A model generated the notes under the pieces. The model did no database searches, was not told the DNA's origin, and worked only from the letters and a program-made list of their open reading frames with translations. Positions 1-11,900 of a stretch of DNA of 64,000 nt are shown here, in pieces. Origin of the DNA: Haliotis asinina (lineage: Eukaryota; Mollusca; Gastropoda; Lepetellida; Haliotidae); assembly GCF_037392515.1 (NCBI RefSeq), contig NC_090290.1, positions 35,409,253 to 35,473,252 on the forward strand, written 5' to 3'. Numbering within the stretch: position 1 is the stretch's first letter; the number at the start of each line of letters is the position of its first letter. The translations under genes were made by a program, and so were the position numbers.

Positions 1-1
1 G

Positions 2-86
2 GTGAGTCAAACACCATACCCATAACACTGGGCGTGTCCGCTGCTGTTCTGCTGGTTGGCTTTGTTTTGGGGTGGATAATGACCAG
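2..86 (+). CDS. Gene A transmembrane exon (gene partial)
   Basis: The exon reads ESNTIPITLGVSAAVLLVGF and on through VLGWIMTR, a single hydrophobic segment followed by an arginine stop-transfer residue. It ends at a GT donor (CCAG/gtag). The start is set by alignment with the same exon of genes B and C, where a clear CAG acceptor precedes it; here the acceptor lies at the window edge. Phase is 1 in, 2 out. The exon is three bases shorter than in B and C. All upstream exons of this gene are outside the window. Confidence 0.75.
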
Positions 87-284
87 GTAGTTTTAGTATT
101 TAGAATGAATAAAGATGTATGCAACACAAAATAAGTAGAAATATTGTTTTCCTTGTGGGAAAAAACAAACGTTCAATCGTCTTTTGTTTAATACGATTAC
201 TTTGTCATGTCAAGCCTAATGCTAGAGATGTCTGAAGTATCCTCGTTAAATAATACAGGGTGAATGAATATATTTCCACCCCAC

Positions 285-525
285 TTTTGGCAATATCCTA
301 GCGATGCCACGGCGGGGGACACCAGAAACTCTGTCCAGAGATTATACCCGTATGAGGTATCGAAAATAGTTACGTGCGATCTCTGTATCAACTGGGGTTG
401 TCCCACCACCCAACATTGCGGAAGGACAAACAAGTTTATGATTTCTGTAGAGAACAGAATCTGGGTTTCTGTACAGCGAGCGCTTCAGCCATTAAGCTAC
501 CCCACCACCCTACAAAACTAAGTAA
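285..525 (-). mobile_element. Degenerate tRNA-derived SINE in the intron before the tail exon of gene A
   Basis: On the plus strand the element shows a core like gccacggcgggggacaccag followed by a tRNA-like part ending in cattaagctaccccaccacc. This is the reverse of a tRNA-type SINE head. Related copies lie in the same intron of genes B and C, so the insertion predates those duplications. Confidence 0.5.
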
Positions 526-593
526 CTGAGATTAAGAGAAATCCATGTATCATTGTGTGTCTGTGTTTTAATAGGGGCAATCTCTGTTTACAG

Positions 594-741
594 GTGTTAC
601 TACCAACGGAAGACAAGGAATAATGGTGCAGTTGTCTACAGCACAACCTCAACCATGAACGAAGAACACACGTATAGTACAGTACATCCTACCAGTACGG
701 CAACATATGCTAACACCTCTTATGAATATTACAATCAATAA
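594..741 (+). CDS. Gene A cytoplasmic tail exon, Tyr-rich
   Basis: This last coding exon follows a TTTACAG acceptor and joins the transmembrane exon in phase 2. It encodes 48 residues starting CYYQRKTRNN and ending YANTSYEYYNQ before TAA. The basic start is membrane-proximal. Tyrosines occur in VYSTT, TYSTV, TYANT and SYEYYNQ; TYAN and YYN match the pYxN form known to bind Grb2-type SH2 domains. The same exon is in genes B and C with few changes. A signalling role is inferred from the motifs only. Confidence 0.75.
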
Positions 742-2040
742 CATTGCATGATAATAAATATGTATGCACACGCACAAAAGTGATCTGCTACCTTGTATAC
801 TTAACGGTAAATATCATAACGAGATCTATGACTGTCACTGACATCATTGGTTTGCTTATGTTTGGCAACTAAACGGGTGATGACGCAGTGATGACATGCC
901 AGCATTTTTCATGCCTTCCATGCCCCACAGTCTCACCACAGAGAGGTGAAACCATGTGCATGAAACTAGATTTTCAAGATTCAGATAGTAGGGAAACGTT
1001 TTCATTGTCACATTTTGACCAGCTTAGGTTCCAGAATCTATGGAAGTCTAATTCAGTCATCAACATTTATAGTTTGTATATATAGTTGTTCTGATCTTCA
1101 GTGTTGAAATCAAGACACCATGAAAATAGTGATTCTTAAAATTTGTGCATGTATATATATATGCCCCTCCTTTTGTTTAGTGTAAACGTTCTGTTATTAA
1201 GAACTTCGAATTCGTTTAGTAACGTACATTGATGTTGTGAGTGAGTGAGTGATATTGTGGATGACTAAATCACTTTGTCATGAAATTTCGAAAAATACCT
1301 GAAACAATGGGATTATCACACGGCGCTAAGTAAATTATTTGCAAAGTATTTAACTTTTTTAAAAACGAAGGTGAAAGGGGCAGGCATCAATATGCTTTGG
1401 CAAAGTATCGTTTACAAACTGCACGTGCTGTAGGGATGACGGAAGGGAAGTTAAAAACTGTCTTGAAAAACTGTACCGATTCAACCTGTACGGACACAGC
1501 TGAAGAGACCGTCTCAAAACCCACACGATGTGAGACAGTCGATTCATTTCAACAATAGCTGGTTAGAAACGCCATTAAGTCTCTATATAAACAAAATAAC
1601 TTTTCTGTAAACGCATATGGAGACAAATCATTCTTTGGTCATATCAAAATATCAGTTATGGAAGTTGCTTCACAAATTTGGTTTCCGTTACAAAAAAAGT
1701 AGTTTCAGAAAATAGACGTGCACTGTGCGAGAGCTCTGATATTGTTCGACTAAGAAACCAGTACTTAAGCACAATTCGAAAGAAAAGTACATAGGGTTAC
1801 GAGCCTGTATATTTGGACAAACATGGGTAAATGCTTCCCATACCACAGGGACACAATGGTTCGCCTACTCCACTTCAGAGTCCTGTGCCAGAAAATTACT
1901 ACTTGGAAAGAGCGACTGATTGTGCTCCATGCTGGTTGCAAGAGTCGGGGATTCCTACGTGGCTGGTCCCTAGTCTTCAAGGCAAAATCTAAAGACAACC
2001 GAGACCATCATACCGAAATGAACGGGATAGTTTTCTGAGA
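742..2040. other. Intergenic stretch, no gene recognised
   Basis: AT-rich sequence with a short GTGA repeat near 1236-1252. A plus-strand reading frame from about 1354 to 1558 stays open for some 65 Lys/Arg/Thr-rich codons. It could be a transposase scrap, but I do not recognise it. Nothing else could be supported. Confidence 0.4.
753..758 (+). promoter_or_regulatory. Polyadenylation signal of gene A
   Basis: AATAAA lies 12 bases after the stop codon of the gene A tail exon. A matching signal sits at the same place in gene C, which supports use as the 3' end signal. Confidence 0.5.
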
Positions 2041-2950
2041 ATGGGTACAAAATCAATTGGTACCAGCACTGCACCCCCCACGCTCCATATCATGGGGTTC
2101 AATCAATCAGTTAGTGACATTGTTACAGCACCTGAATTATGTCTTATGTATGAAGTTAAAAACTCAGGTATATTTAATCAAATATACGCTAGTACCACCA
2201 GTACTGTTAGGGCAGCTGATGCAGCAATACAACCAGTGGACTCTGTTAAACATCTCGGAGTTACACTTGACTCACAACTGGCGATGGACACCCATGTTAA
2301 TCAGCTCTGCAGAATATGCTTCTTCCACCTACGAGCCATTGGGAGATACGTCATCTCATCAGTCGTGATGCAGTGTCTGGTCTGGTTCAGGGACTTGTTT
2401 TGTCAAAAACTGATAATTGTAATAGCCTCATTTTTTTGTATTTCTCAGAACCTGCTTTCAAATTTACAAAATGTCCAGAATACAGTCTGCCGAATCATAG
2501 GCGGAACTTCCAAGCACTCCCACATAACGCCTGCCATGAGAAACCTCCCCTGCCTTCCTGATAAATCAAGATTTGTGTTTTGTGTACAAATGTCCCAATG
2601 ACAAAGGTCCAGAATTCCTATCTAAATACTCCATACTTTCCAGGTAGACAGCTTCGTTCTCAGAATTTCTCTCTGTGCCTCGTTTCAAACTGCAAACGTT
2701 TGGTAGGTAATCCTTTCCCTGTCCTCCCCCTCTACTCTGGAACTCTCTGCCTATCACCATGAAATCAGCAGCTGAGTTCAATTCCTTTAAACGATTGTTA
2801 AGGACCCACCTGTTTTCTTTGCATTATTACTAGCTATCAGTCTCTGATTATGTAGATATGTATACTATGCACCCACTTTGTTAACGCTTTGAGCATAGAC
2901 CTTGTGCATGGAAAAGGCGCATTATAAGTTCACATTTATTATCATTATTA
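2041..2950 (+). mobile_element. CR1/L2-like LINE 3' remnant (reverse transcriptase C-terminus)
   Basis: The translation contains VKHLGVTLDSQLAMDTHV, then LQNVQNTVCRIIGGT and HITPAMRNLPCLP, which are signature blocks of the C-terminal part of CR1/L2-type reverse transcriptases (LGVxLDxxLxxxxHV, LQxVQNxAARI, HITPxLxxLHWLP). A later block near 2700-2800 matches the usual end (LWNSLP...F...LxTHLF) in another frame, so the copy is frameshifted. It ends with the typical GCGC-ATTATAAGTT tail and a short ATT run near 2930-2950. It is 5' truncated; the RT catalytic core is absent. Confidence 0.8.
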
Positions 2951-4115
2951 TATCACATCATACAAATCCAACACTTTAAAGAATTGTAAGGATGTATTCA
3001 TTGTTTTGGGGGTCCAGAAGAGAGAATTACAGAAAATACCTCTAGGGTAGGAGTTCTGAAATAAACAAGATGAGTTTGACAGCTGTAATTAGCGACATTA
3101 TCTCCCACCGAATGGAGGTTGATAAACTTAATGGTCGAATCAATGTCTGTCTAGATCAGTATGTCAGACAGACCATTATGACGCTATCATTTAAATCACA
3201 CAGCTGATTAAGAATTCATAGGACATTTCAAATGATGATCCATTATCATGACATGCCATCCTATTGCAACATTCAACTAACAGATAACACTTTTTTCTTT
3301 ATCGAACTCATTCAACTGCTGCTGGTTGTGTCCACATGTATCTACAGGCAAGCATACGCCTGGGTAACTAAGAGCCCAGTTAGTGGTTATAGGTCACATG
3401 CAACGTAAAACACAACTTTACAGATTCTGATACCTTTAGGTATGCACTTACCAAAACAAATCATCAAAAATGCCAATTCTACTTAGAAACTTGCGAAAAA
3501 TTGCAATGAAAAAAAGCCCACGAAATCGGAGTTTGGGGAAAAGTGTTGTTTACAGCTGTGCCGCGCTCATAACGCATGCGCAGTGAATAGGTTCGGGGAG
3601 CTTGAAACAGTATGCCGATTGTGATAAGCAGCCTGTGTCACAGTGAATACTCAATGTCTGGATTATTGACACATGATTCACGAAGGTCTTAGGTAACGTC
3701 CAACTGAATGCCTCCCGATATGCATGAATGTGAATGGACTGTTGTTTGTTTCAGCAATTTTTTCAGTAGTAAATTTTCTATTCTGTACCAGACAATCCAG
3801 TGATCAGCATCATGAGCATCCATCAACGCAATACTGATACTATGACATGCATCAGCCAAGTCTACGAGCCTCTTATGAGTTTCAGATACTGAAGACCACT
3901 CCTGCAGCCTGAAAGTTGATAACGTGTATTACCAAAGTAACAGGCTTGACCGTATAGGTTCGGCTTATCAGTTACCCATAATACACAGCCGGATGGACTG
4001 GGTGCAATGTGGACGAAGTGCCTTGTTCAAGAAGACAACACAGTATGAGGCCCAGGCAACAAATTATACTCACTGTGCTACATCACTATGCTTGTTTGAC
4101 ATATAACCGTCACTC
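2951..4115. other. Intergenic stretch, no gene recognised
   Basis: No coding region could be supported. The part around 3540-3610, with aacgcatgcgcagtgaatag, looks like a dispersed repeat, but that is an impression rather than an identification. Confidence 0.35.
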
Positions 4116-4255
4116 AAGTAACTATGGTTTTACGCCGCTTTAGCAATATTCCTGCAATATCGGGGAACACCAGAAATGAGCTTTACACGTTGTACCCATG
4201 TGGGGAATCGAACCCAAGTGGACGCATTAACCATTAGGCTACCCGACAGACCCAA
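4116..4255 (-). mobile_element. tRNA-derived SINE
   Basis: Read on the minus strand it has a tRNA-like head with an A box (TAGCCTAATGGTTAA) and a B box (GGTTCGATTCC), then the body gcaggaatattgctaaagcg and the gcgtaaaacc end. This is a common gastropod SINE form. Confidence 0.7.
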
Positions 4256-4427
4256 AAAAAAACCCCAACGTGCTGATGACACAATAATATTTCTCTACCG
4301 ATTCGCTGCAGGGTTCCACGATACACTTATGAAATATATGATACGTTTTCCGTCCTTCAAGCCACCGGAGGGAATTGTTCTGCAGTCATCTGTGAATTGA
4401 ACTAACATGAGCTTCATCTGATTGATG

Positions 4428-4600
4428 AGTATCTAGTGAGTGAGTTAGCATGTCCCTTATGCCCCTGTTAGCAATATAAAAGCAATATCACGACGGCGGA
4501 CACCAGGAATGGGTTTCAAACATGTGCGGAATCGAACTCGTGTATTCGGCGCTACGTGCGAACGCTTTAACCACGTGGCTACCTCACCGCTTGTCATGTC
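4428..4600 (-). mobile_element. tRNA-derived SINE
   Basis: A second copy of the same family. The plus strand runs from gtgagtgagt through agcaatatcacgacggcgga and a reverse B box (GGAATCGAAC) to ccacgtggctacctcaccgc. It is more diverged in the body than the copy at 4116. Confidence 0.7.
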
Positions 4601-4799
4601 ATTAAAGTATAAGTATAAGTATCTCAAAAATACAGGTATTTGCAATTAGTAGTAGGTTCATTTTAACACTGAGGACACCCAAACCGGCTCCAAATCTGAC
4701 TGGATTACTCAACCCAGGCCGGTTATGAAATATTCGTTGTCTGTTGACACACGATACAGATAAAGATGAGATGACATAGAGATAAAAATTGTAACTCAC

Positions 4800-4921
4800 T
4801 GTGACTGCGCTCATGGACCCATGAACAGAAAGTAATGACAGTTTTGGCTTGGTCTTGTGGGGATGTAAGCTGTTTACTGTCAAGTGGAGTTTGGCTGAAT
4901 CATCATGATGTTCAGTTGGAG
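4800..4921 (+). other. Probable non-coding first exon of gene B (5' end not defined)
   Basis: The sequence TGTTCAGTTGGAG/GTAGGATAC ends in a good splice donor. The same motif occurs upstream of every gene copy: 17650 (P1), 23411 (C), 38423 (P2) and 43930 (D). It lies 0.7 to 1.2 kb before the signal-peptide exons where these exist. No conserved open frame spans it, so a 5' UTR exon is the simplest reading. The start given is arbitrary. Confidence 0.4.
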
Positions 4922-5264
4922 GTAGGATACATGTGAAACATTAATGTGGTTGTAAACAGTAGATAATACACTGGCATGTGTAAGGTGTATTTGTGTCAGT
5001 TAAGCAAATTGTATAATTGCTGTAGAAAGTCGGTGAAGTAAGCAGGTGCCTGTGACCTCAGGACATTGGGAGTATCTCCCGGTGAGCATGTGCTTGTATC
5101 CATGAAGATATGGGTACAGTGCCAGGCCCTTATTATGTGTTAAGTAGGTCATTGAAGACCCCAAAAATAGCTTCTGTTGTCTGTGCGTGACTGATGCAGC
5201 CCTGTCATATATATAATTCTTATCGATGTCATATGTATAGTCATGTGTAGTCATGTGTAGTCAG

Positions 5265-5676
5265 ATGTATCCACATAGAAGAATATCATTGGTACATCTA
5301 TATTCACATAGAAGGACATCGTTTGAAAATGTGTTTCCACGTAAAAGAACGGTGTTGGAGGAATATCTTTGGCGAACATGTGTCCTCATAGAAGAATATC
5401 GTTGGGAAACGTATATCCACGTCGGCGAACATAGTTGTAGAGGCGTATCGACAAGGAAGAACATTGATCGCAAATGCATATTCACATGAAAGAACATCGT
5501 TTGCAAATGTGTATCCACATGGAAGAACATCGATGGAGAAAGTGTATCCACATATAAGAACATCGTTGGCAAATGTGTATCCACATGAAAGAACATCATT
5601 TGCAGACGTATATCTACATGGAAGAACATCGTTGGCAAAGGTATCGCGACATAGACGAACTTTGCTGGCGAATGTT
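5265..5676. repeat. 33-bp minisatellite, about 12-13 units
   Basis: Units resemble gtatccacatgaaagaacat plus cgtttgcaaatgt, repeated head to tail with point changes and one longer unit near 5340-5388. Because 33 is a multiple of three, several frames on both strands stay open for up to 125 codons. These frames are a by-product of the repeat. It lies in the first intron of gene B and is not present in genes C or D. Confidence 0.9.
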
Positions 5677-5977
5677 TTCATGACTATTTCCTGATGATAT
5701 CAAACAACGAATTCTCATCAAGGGATCACGTGCCGGGCATGTTTGTAATGTGTAGTGACAGAGTTTTCATATGATTATGATTGATTTAGGACAGTTACAC
5801 ACAGAAACTCATGTTGTACACCAAACTGTCCTGATATTAAACATTAATTTAGTTAGTATAGTTTCCTGTTGTAACTCTAAAGAATCTGGCTGACCTATTT
5901 CTCTTGTACCACTTGCACTAAGGCATTTTTGTATAACGTTACTGTATGATTATCAAAATGTTGATGTTTCCCTATAG

Positions 5978-8900
5978 TTCCTGAGAGTATACATTTGGAC
6001 GGGTGTCTGTAGACCTAACCCACGCCAGGATGTGGACAAATCGACGAGGATCCCTTTTTCTGCTGCCGTGGGTTTTGCTTCAAGGTATAAAAGTATCGCA
6101 GCTTTCTTTCTTGTGTGGAGTAAAATGTCAAAATAATAGCATAGTTGCCATGGTCAAGTTGCGTTCAATTTTAAAGAGGCTAAGTGCGTTACGGTGATGT
6201 TTTGTTCATTACACAAATGTATAATTTGGCAGTGCAGTCATGCTGTTGCACATATTTAACACTGAGCTTTACGATGTATGGCTACACATGAAGAGCAAAC
6301 CAACCTAAATCGGTATAGTCTTGAACAATTCGCGTTTACGGGATAAATAACTATTTGTGTTGGGAACAGGGCTGACGTGTTAAGTTGCAGTAGTTCAAAT
6401 AGCTCGTGACTAACATGATAGCTTCCTAATTGCACCTTCTGTCCTCTATGGATACCATTCCATGATGCATACAGATGAAAGTTGTATCTCAGAAATATGG
6501 AGTTCATACATCTTAAGAGCTAGCAGTGGGAAAAAGCCAGTTAAACGTTCTCCGGGTGTTTGTTATTTATCACAAAATAGTTAAAGCATGTGTTACAATA
6601 CATTTCTTTTTCTGTTGAAAAGACTTATTCTAAACTAGCAATGTATTTTTCTGCTGTGAGGACATTTTAAGGGTAATTTTAAAATGAATTAATACATGGT
6701 TTATGCCCTAGAGTGATCATATGAGTTAATAAACTGTTAGCACAAGAAAGAAATAGAATGCCATAGTTTGTTATTTCAATGTGCTTTCCGAATATTCAAT
6801 CAACATATTTGTTAAAACCCTCCCAGGAGGATTTGACTCACGGACATTTTACAAACACATGGTCAATACTTTCGCCTTCTATCCCATAGAAAGAGCACAG
6901 ATCGGAGGCGACCAGTTTTACTTTAAGCAGTTCCTTTGTGTTATACTAGTATATTATTCTATGTAAGAACTTGTGTTGGAAATCTAGAGTTTTGTGTCAC
7001 TTATGGCATTTCAATATCGTGAAAAAATACACTTCCAGTCTATAGAGTGTCAACTTCTCTTTCCCATTTATTATAAACATTTGGGAAGCTTCCAGCTGAG
7101 ATGAATTTTCCATAAGTGTCGAATACTGAAAAGTGTCGAATACTGAATATCGCATTCATACAATTCTATGAAGGATGTTGACACAGTGCATGTTGCATAG
7201 AAAACCCTGTTCCAAGTATTATGTACAAGATTTGCTCACTTCTCATTGTTGTCAGATAAACGTAGGAGCCACATCTGTTGAGAAGTTAGTTGATGATGTT
7301 TGGTTGTGCCAAAGTTTCTGGTATCAGTCACATTTCCATCTGCAGTTCCATACGCAGTTGTCTGTGGCCGGAGAAACAAGACTGCCTGTTACAACTTCAT
7401 GCTGACACTCGACCCCCCGTGTGCTGCCACAGAGATGCTTCTCCCAACCATGTTTACACTCGGGGTGTCCTCTGACGCCACATGTCAGAGGGAAATAGCT
7501 GGGGTTAGTTTAAGACAGAAGGGACCAGATGAACTCAGTCGTTGTTGTCAGCAGCGTGAGAGTGATCAGGTGACTGAGTACTGTCTTCCTGTCATGAAGA
7601 ACCAACTGACAGATCACTATTACCTGGACTTTGTGAACACCTGCACGGCCTCGTTGTCGTTGTCGAACTGCGTTGGGGTGAATACGGCAAATCCCTGGAT
7701 GGTCCGGGCAGTCATCAATGCAGTCTGAAACCTGTGGCAAAGATGGGTCACACTTATCCATCTGTCCTGTCTTGGCATTGTTACACTTGGCCGATCGATT
7801 TGTGATTTGTCATTTGTGATAAGTAGCGTCTCACTAGTGCAGAAATGGTGTCCCGATGGCAGTGGAAATGTACAGCCACTTGTAGTTGTGGCATTTCCCC
7901 AGGGACCATCCCAATGGCCTCATGACATTGTGCAGACGCTAGCCTTGGTACGCTATGCGTTTCAATTTTCGAACGATCGCAGCAGCAGGGATTGAGCTTC
8001 CCAAGTTACAGTATTTTGTGGCATTGATTTGTTCTGTTTCCCTTTCCCGGAATGCACGTGCAACAACGCAACTGACGTCACGGAAAATGGTACGTGCATA
8101 CATGACACTGTTTAAATCATTATGTGTCTACACAAGTTTTTGTGTGCACAGTTTCTTCATGTGCCTAGTATATGTTACTGTATCAATCAAATTCTTATCT
8201 CTTGTCTTATAAAAGTAACTACAACATAGGAATTACGACGGAGACTGTACAGCTCAGTAGCATTACAATTACAATGACATTATCAAGTGAAATATCAGTT
8301 GCAATAGCAAAAAAGTCAGAAATACTAAGATTCACCTCAGCAAATGATGGCTTCGGACGAGGTTCATCATCTTTTGTCATCAGCTTTGTGTCAAAGGTGA
8401 TAGCTTTACGTTTGCCTGCCATAGCGACGAGAGCGAACTGAAGATCTGTGTATCAGTCAAGCTTTTAAACACGATGTGTTTCTTTTGTTAATTAATTAAT
8501 GACTATCAAACAATGTTGATTCCCCGCCAACGAGGTTAAACAATGTTGATTCCCCGCCAACGAGGTTAAACAATGTTGATTCACCACCCACAAGGTTGAT
8601 GTATACCGCTAAGTCGCTGAGTTGACACTGAGCTGACACTGTGTGAGTTCGCTACTCACGTCGTTATTTGGGCTTGGGGTCAGGAAATCAGTTCGCTATA
8701 ACCGTTAATTCGCTACTCACGAGTTCATTATTCACGTATAATTTTAATGATATTATAAAGGGACCATTGACGGGACTTTTAAATTTGTTCGCTATATCCG
8801 TGTTCGCTATATCCATGTTCTACTGTATTAGCAAACAGTGGTGGAGCTTGTAAAGCAGACCCATGTCGGAGTTCCCGGGTGAAAATAACGATCTACTGGT

Positions 8901-11900
8901 GTTTGTTATAATGAGAGGTGACAGAGGCACGTCCGTTCCATTCATTAAGAAATGCAAAAAGTATTTGATGACTTTACTCCGACATTAAATATACCTACGG
9001 CAGGCTGCTTCTCTCAATCGAATTTCAACAGGGACGATTGCATACAATGACTTCACATGTACATTACAACGACCAGCGAACTAAAGTTGAAATATATGGC
9101 AAGTGTACAGGAAAAGATAGTTTGTGTCAACCAAGTCAAAGAGTCTCAACACCATAGTCCGTAAGTTGCCTCTTACAACAATCATCGTCGCCTTTTGTGG
9201 CAAGCATGGGCTGCTGATTTCCTATTCTACCCCGGACCTTCACCGGTCACATAGATTTATCCGATCTCTCTAATATGTAACTTCTTACGTGTATGAAAGT
9301 CATGTGATTACCTATTCAGAACAAACACACCCACATGTACCTTTGTGTAAGTAGTATCTTTGGTCTTCCCTTTCAGCTGACACCGTGCTACACATCCAGC
9401 ACGACTCTACATACACAGGACAGGAAGTGTATCTGTACAACGACCAACATGACGGAGAGGCCCATGCTAACTGTATAGCATACTCTCATGAGTGTGACTC
9501 TCATGTCATCATACAACTTGCTGCAACACGAGTTGTGCCCCCTGCCTGTCAGGTAGACTTCACTGATAGAGATGTGCCCATCAGGAAGGTGGATTGTAAG
9601 AATCCACCTGCACCCAGCAACTGTTCCAGTACAATGTTTGAGAGCACGTCCAACTATGTTAACATGTCAATATTCACGACAGTCGACCCTGGACGCCAAG
9701 AAAAGGAATTTCTGTGGATACGAGCGAAGAGTAAGACTCAGTTAAAAATATTGTATATCTCTTGATTTGGCTCTGAACCAGTTTGTAACAAGACGTCTTT
9801 CTCTTTCACGTTTAAATGATTTCTTTTGTCGTCAAATACGTTTATAGTGACACGGTACCCATATGAACTTTACAACGAGATGTGCCATTGAATGTGACCG
9901 GGACACTGTAATATGGCTAACTTGTGTCCAATTCCTTTCTGTCATGAATAGATTATGGTAGAACTATTTACATTATTATATACGTGTATGTTTTATCATC
10001 AATAAAACTTGACGATGGTGTCGCCAAACTGCATTAAACTTGATGACGGCACAAATATTAGGCTATGAACTTCAAATATCAATAGATATTACCTAAACAT
10101 TAAACATTAAATAAGACTGGAAATTGGAATTATTTGCACCACGAACATTTTATTTTGTTTGGAAACTTATGTATTCTCAATAACCTGTTATATGAAAGGT
10201 TCGCGAAAGTAAATTGGGATTTTTATGACGGTATGTATTTCAATACTGATGCTGAAAAGTGGAGTAAGATAGATGTTAAATTATGTAGCCCAAAAGTGGC
10301 ATAAGAGAAGACATGTTACATGATGTAACACAGGAAACTCGATGAATGTCACCTAAACTTCCGAAAAAGACTGAACAAACATTTTGTTTGAGCCTGTTCT
10401 GTAATGGTGATTGATATGTTGTTCAGACAAATGCTCAGTGACTGTTGGCCACAGTCTACAAGAATTGCTAAACGCAAATCCAACGCATATAAAAATCAGG
10501 AAACAATTCGAGTTATAACCTCTATCAATTGTCTTCACCAATATCCCCAGTACCAATTAATTCTTTGAGTTTTACTTACCACATCAGTCGTAAGTTACCT
10601 CCCAATGTTTCAACAAAGGTTTATATGGCACGACAGTCCAGTATCTTTGAAATCAAGCACAAAGATACAAACACTGTAGTTTGTGGCGATATTAGGCTAC
10701 TATGAACTTTGTATGTTAGATATAACTGTAAACATTGCTTATTAGAGCTGTAAATATTGTAAATTAGATATTAGATATATCTGTGAACATTGTATATTAT
10801 ATATAACTGTGAACATTGCATATTGAACATAACTATAATTATTATAAATTAGCTATCAGATAAAACTATAATGTTTGCAATTTAGATATTAGATATAACT
10901 GTGAACATTGCCTGAATGCCTCTAAGCGATGTGGATTAAACGTGAGTGTACATAGTGCTGAACATTGATCGTATATTTGTAGCCGATACAGGTCAGAATG
11001 TAACCGTCGTGTGTGGAGCCAGTATCCCTTCAGATGTGTCACTGCACTGCCCGACGTCTACATCAACTACAACGACATCAACTACTACTACAACTCCTAC
11101 TACTACAACTCCTACAACACCTACTGTTACGGCTACTGCTACGTCTACCACATCTACTACAACGACATCAACTACCACTACTACAACTCCTACAATAACT
11201 ACTGCTACATCTACAACATCTACTACAACGACATCAACTACCACTACTACAACTCCTACAACAACTACTGCTACGTCTACCACATCTACTAAACAAGCAA
11301 CAATGGCGTCTACCAACACAGTCAGCACACAGAAAGCTGGTAAACCACAAGCTTTTCCGTCCACAATAACAACATCATCAAGGACGTCCGTACACAGCAA
11401 GGGCACCACAACGCTGTCCGCGTCGATTGTGAATGGTGTTTTTCAAAGCACCCCGCCACACCAATCCAAGTCAAACTCTCCCTCTCCACACCCGTCTCAA
11501 CACCCCAGTGGATCTATAGGATCTTTTGGTACATATGACAAATAACCCCTTTGTTCATTGATGCACCCACCTTTTGGCAAACACCAGCTGGGGCCCGTTT
11601 CACAAAGCGACCGTAGCGCAACAACAGTTGTAAGTTTGTGTTAAAGTATGGGAGTTAAGATCACCTTAGCGCTACGGCCGCTTTGTGAAATGGGGCCCTG
11701 GTGTGTACACAATCTCATAATCATTCATAAGCGAAAACGGTATATAGTCAGAATCATGCAGTTTATTGATTCAGCTTTTACCGTTCGTTTTCCTTAAGCA
11801 TACATGGTTACGAATCGCTGTAGTTGAGTGTAGTGAGCAGCTGTACAAGCAATATCACGGCATAGGACGCCAGCAATGGGCGTCATACATTGTAACCAAT

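Noticed and set aside
5261-5681. Two 125-codon minus-strand frames with His-Val-Asp-Thr repeats
   Set aside because: By-products of the 33-bp minisatellite; no start, signal or splice context.
8521-8590. Three direct repeats near 8510-8590 considered as a CRISPR-like array
   Set aside because: Contiguous tandem repeats without spacers inside a pogo-type element in a eukaryotic genome.
10993-11409. Minus-strand Val/Asp-rich open frames opposite the Thr exons (also 28600-28959, 19736-20023, 50083-50721)
   Set aside because: They are shadows of Thr-coding ACT/ACA repeats; no splice structure or conservation independent of the plus-strand exon.
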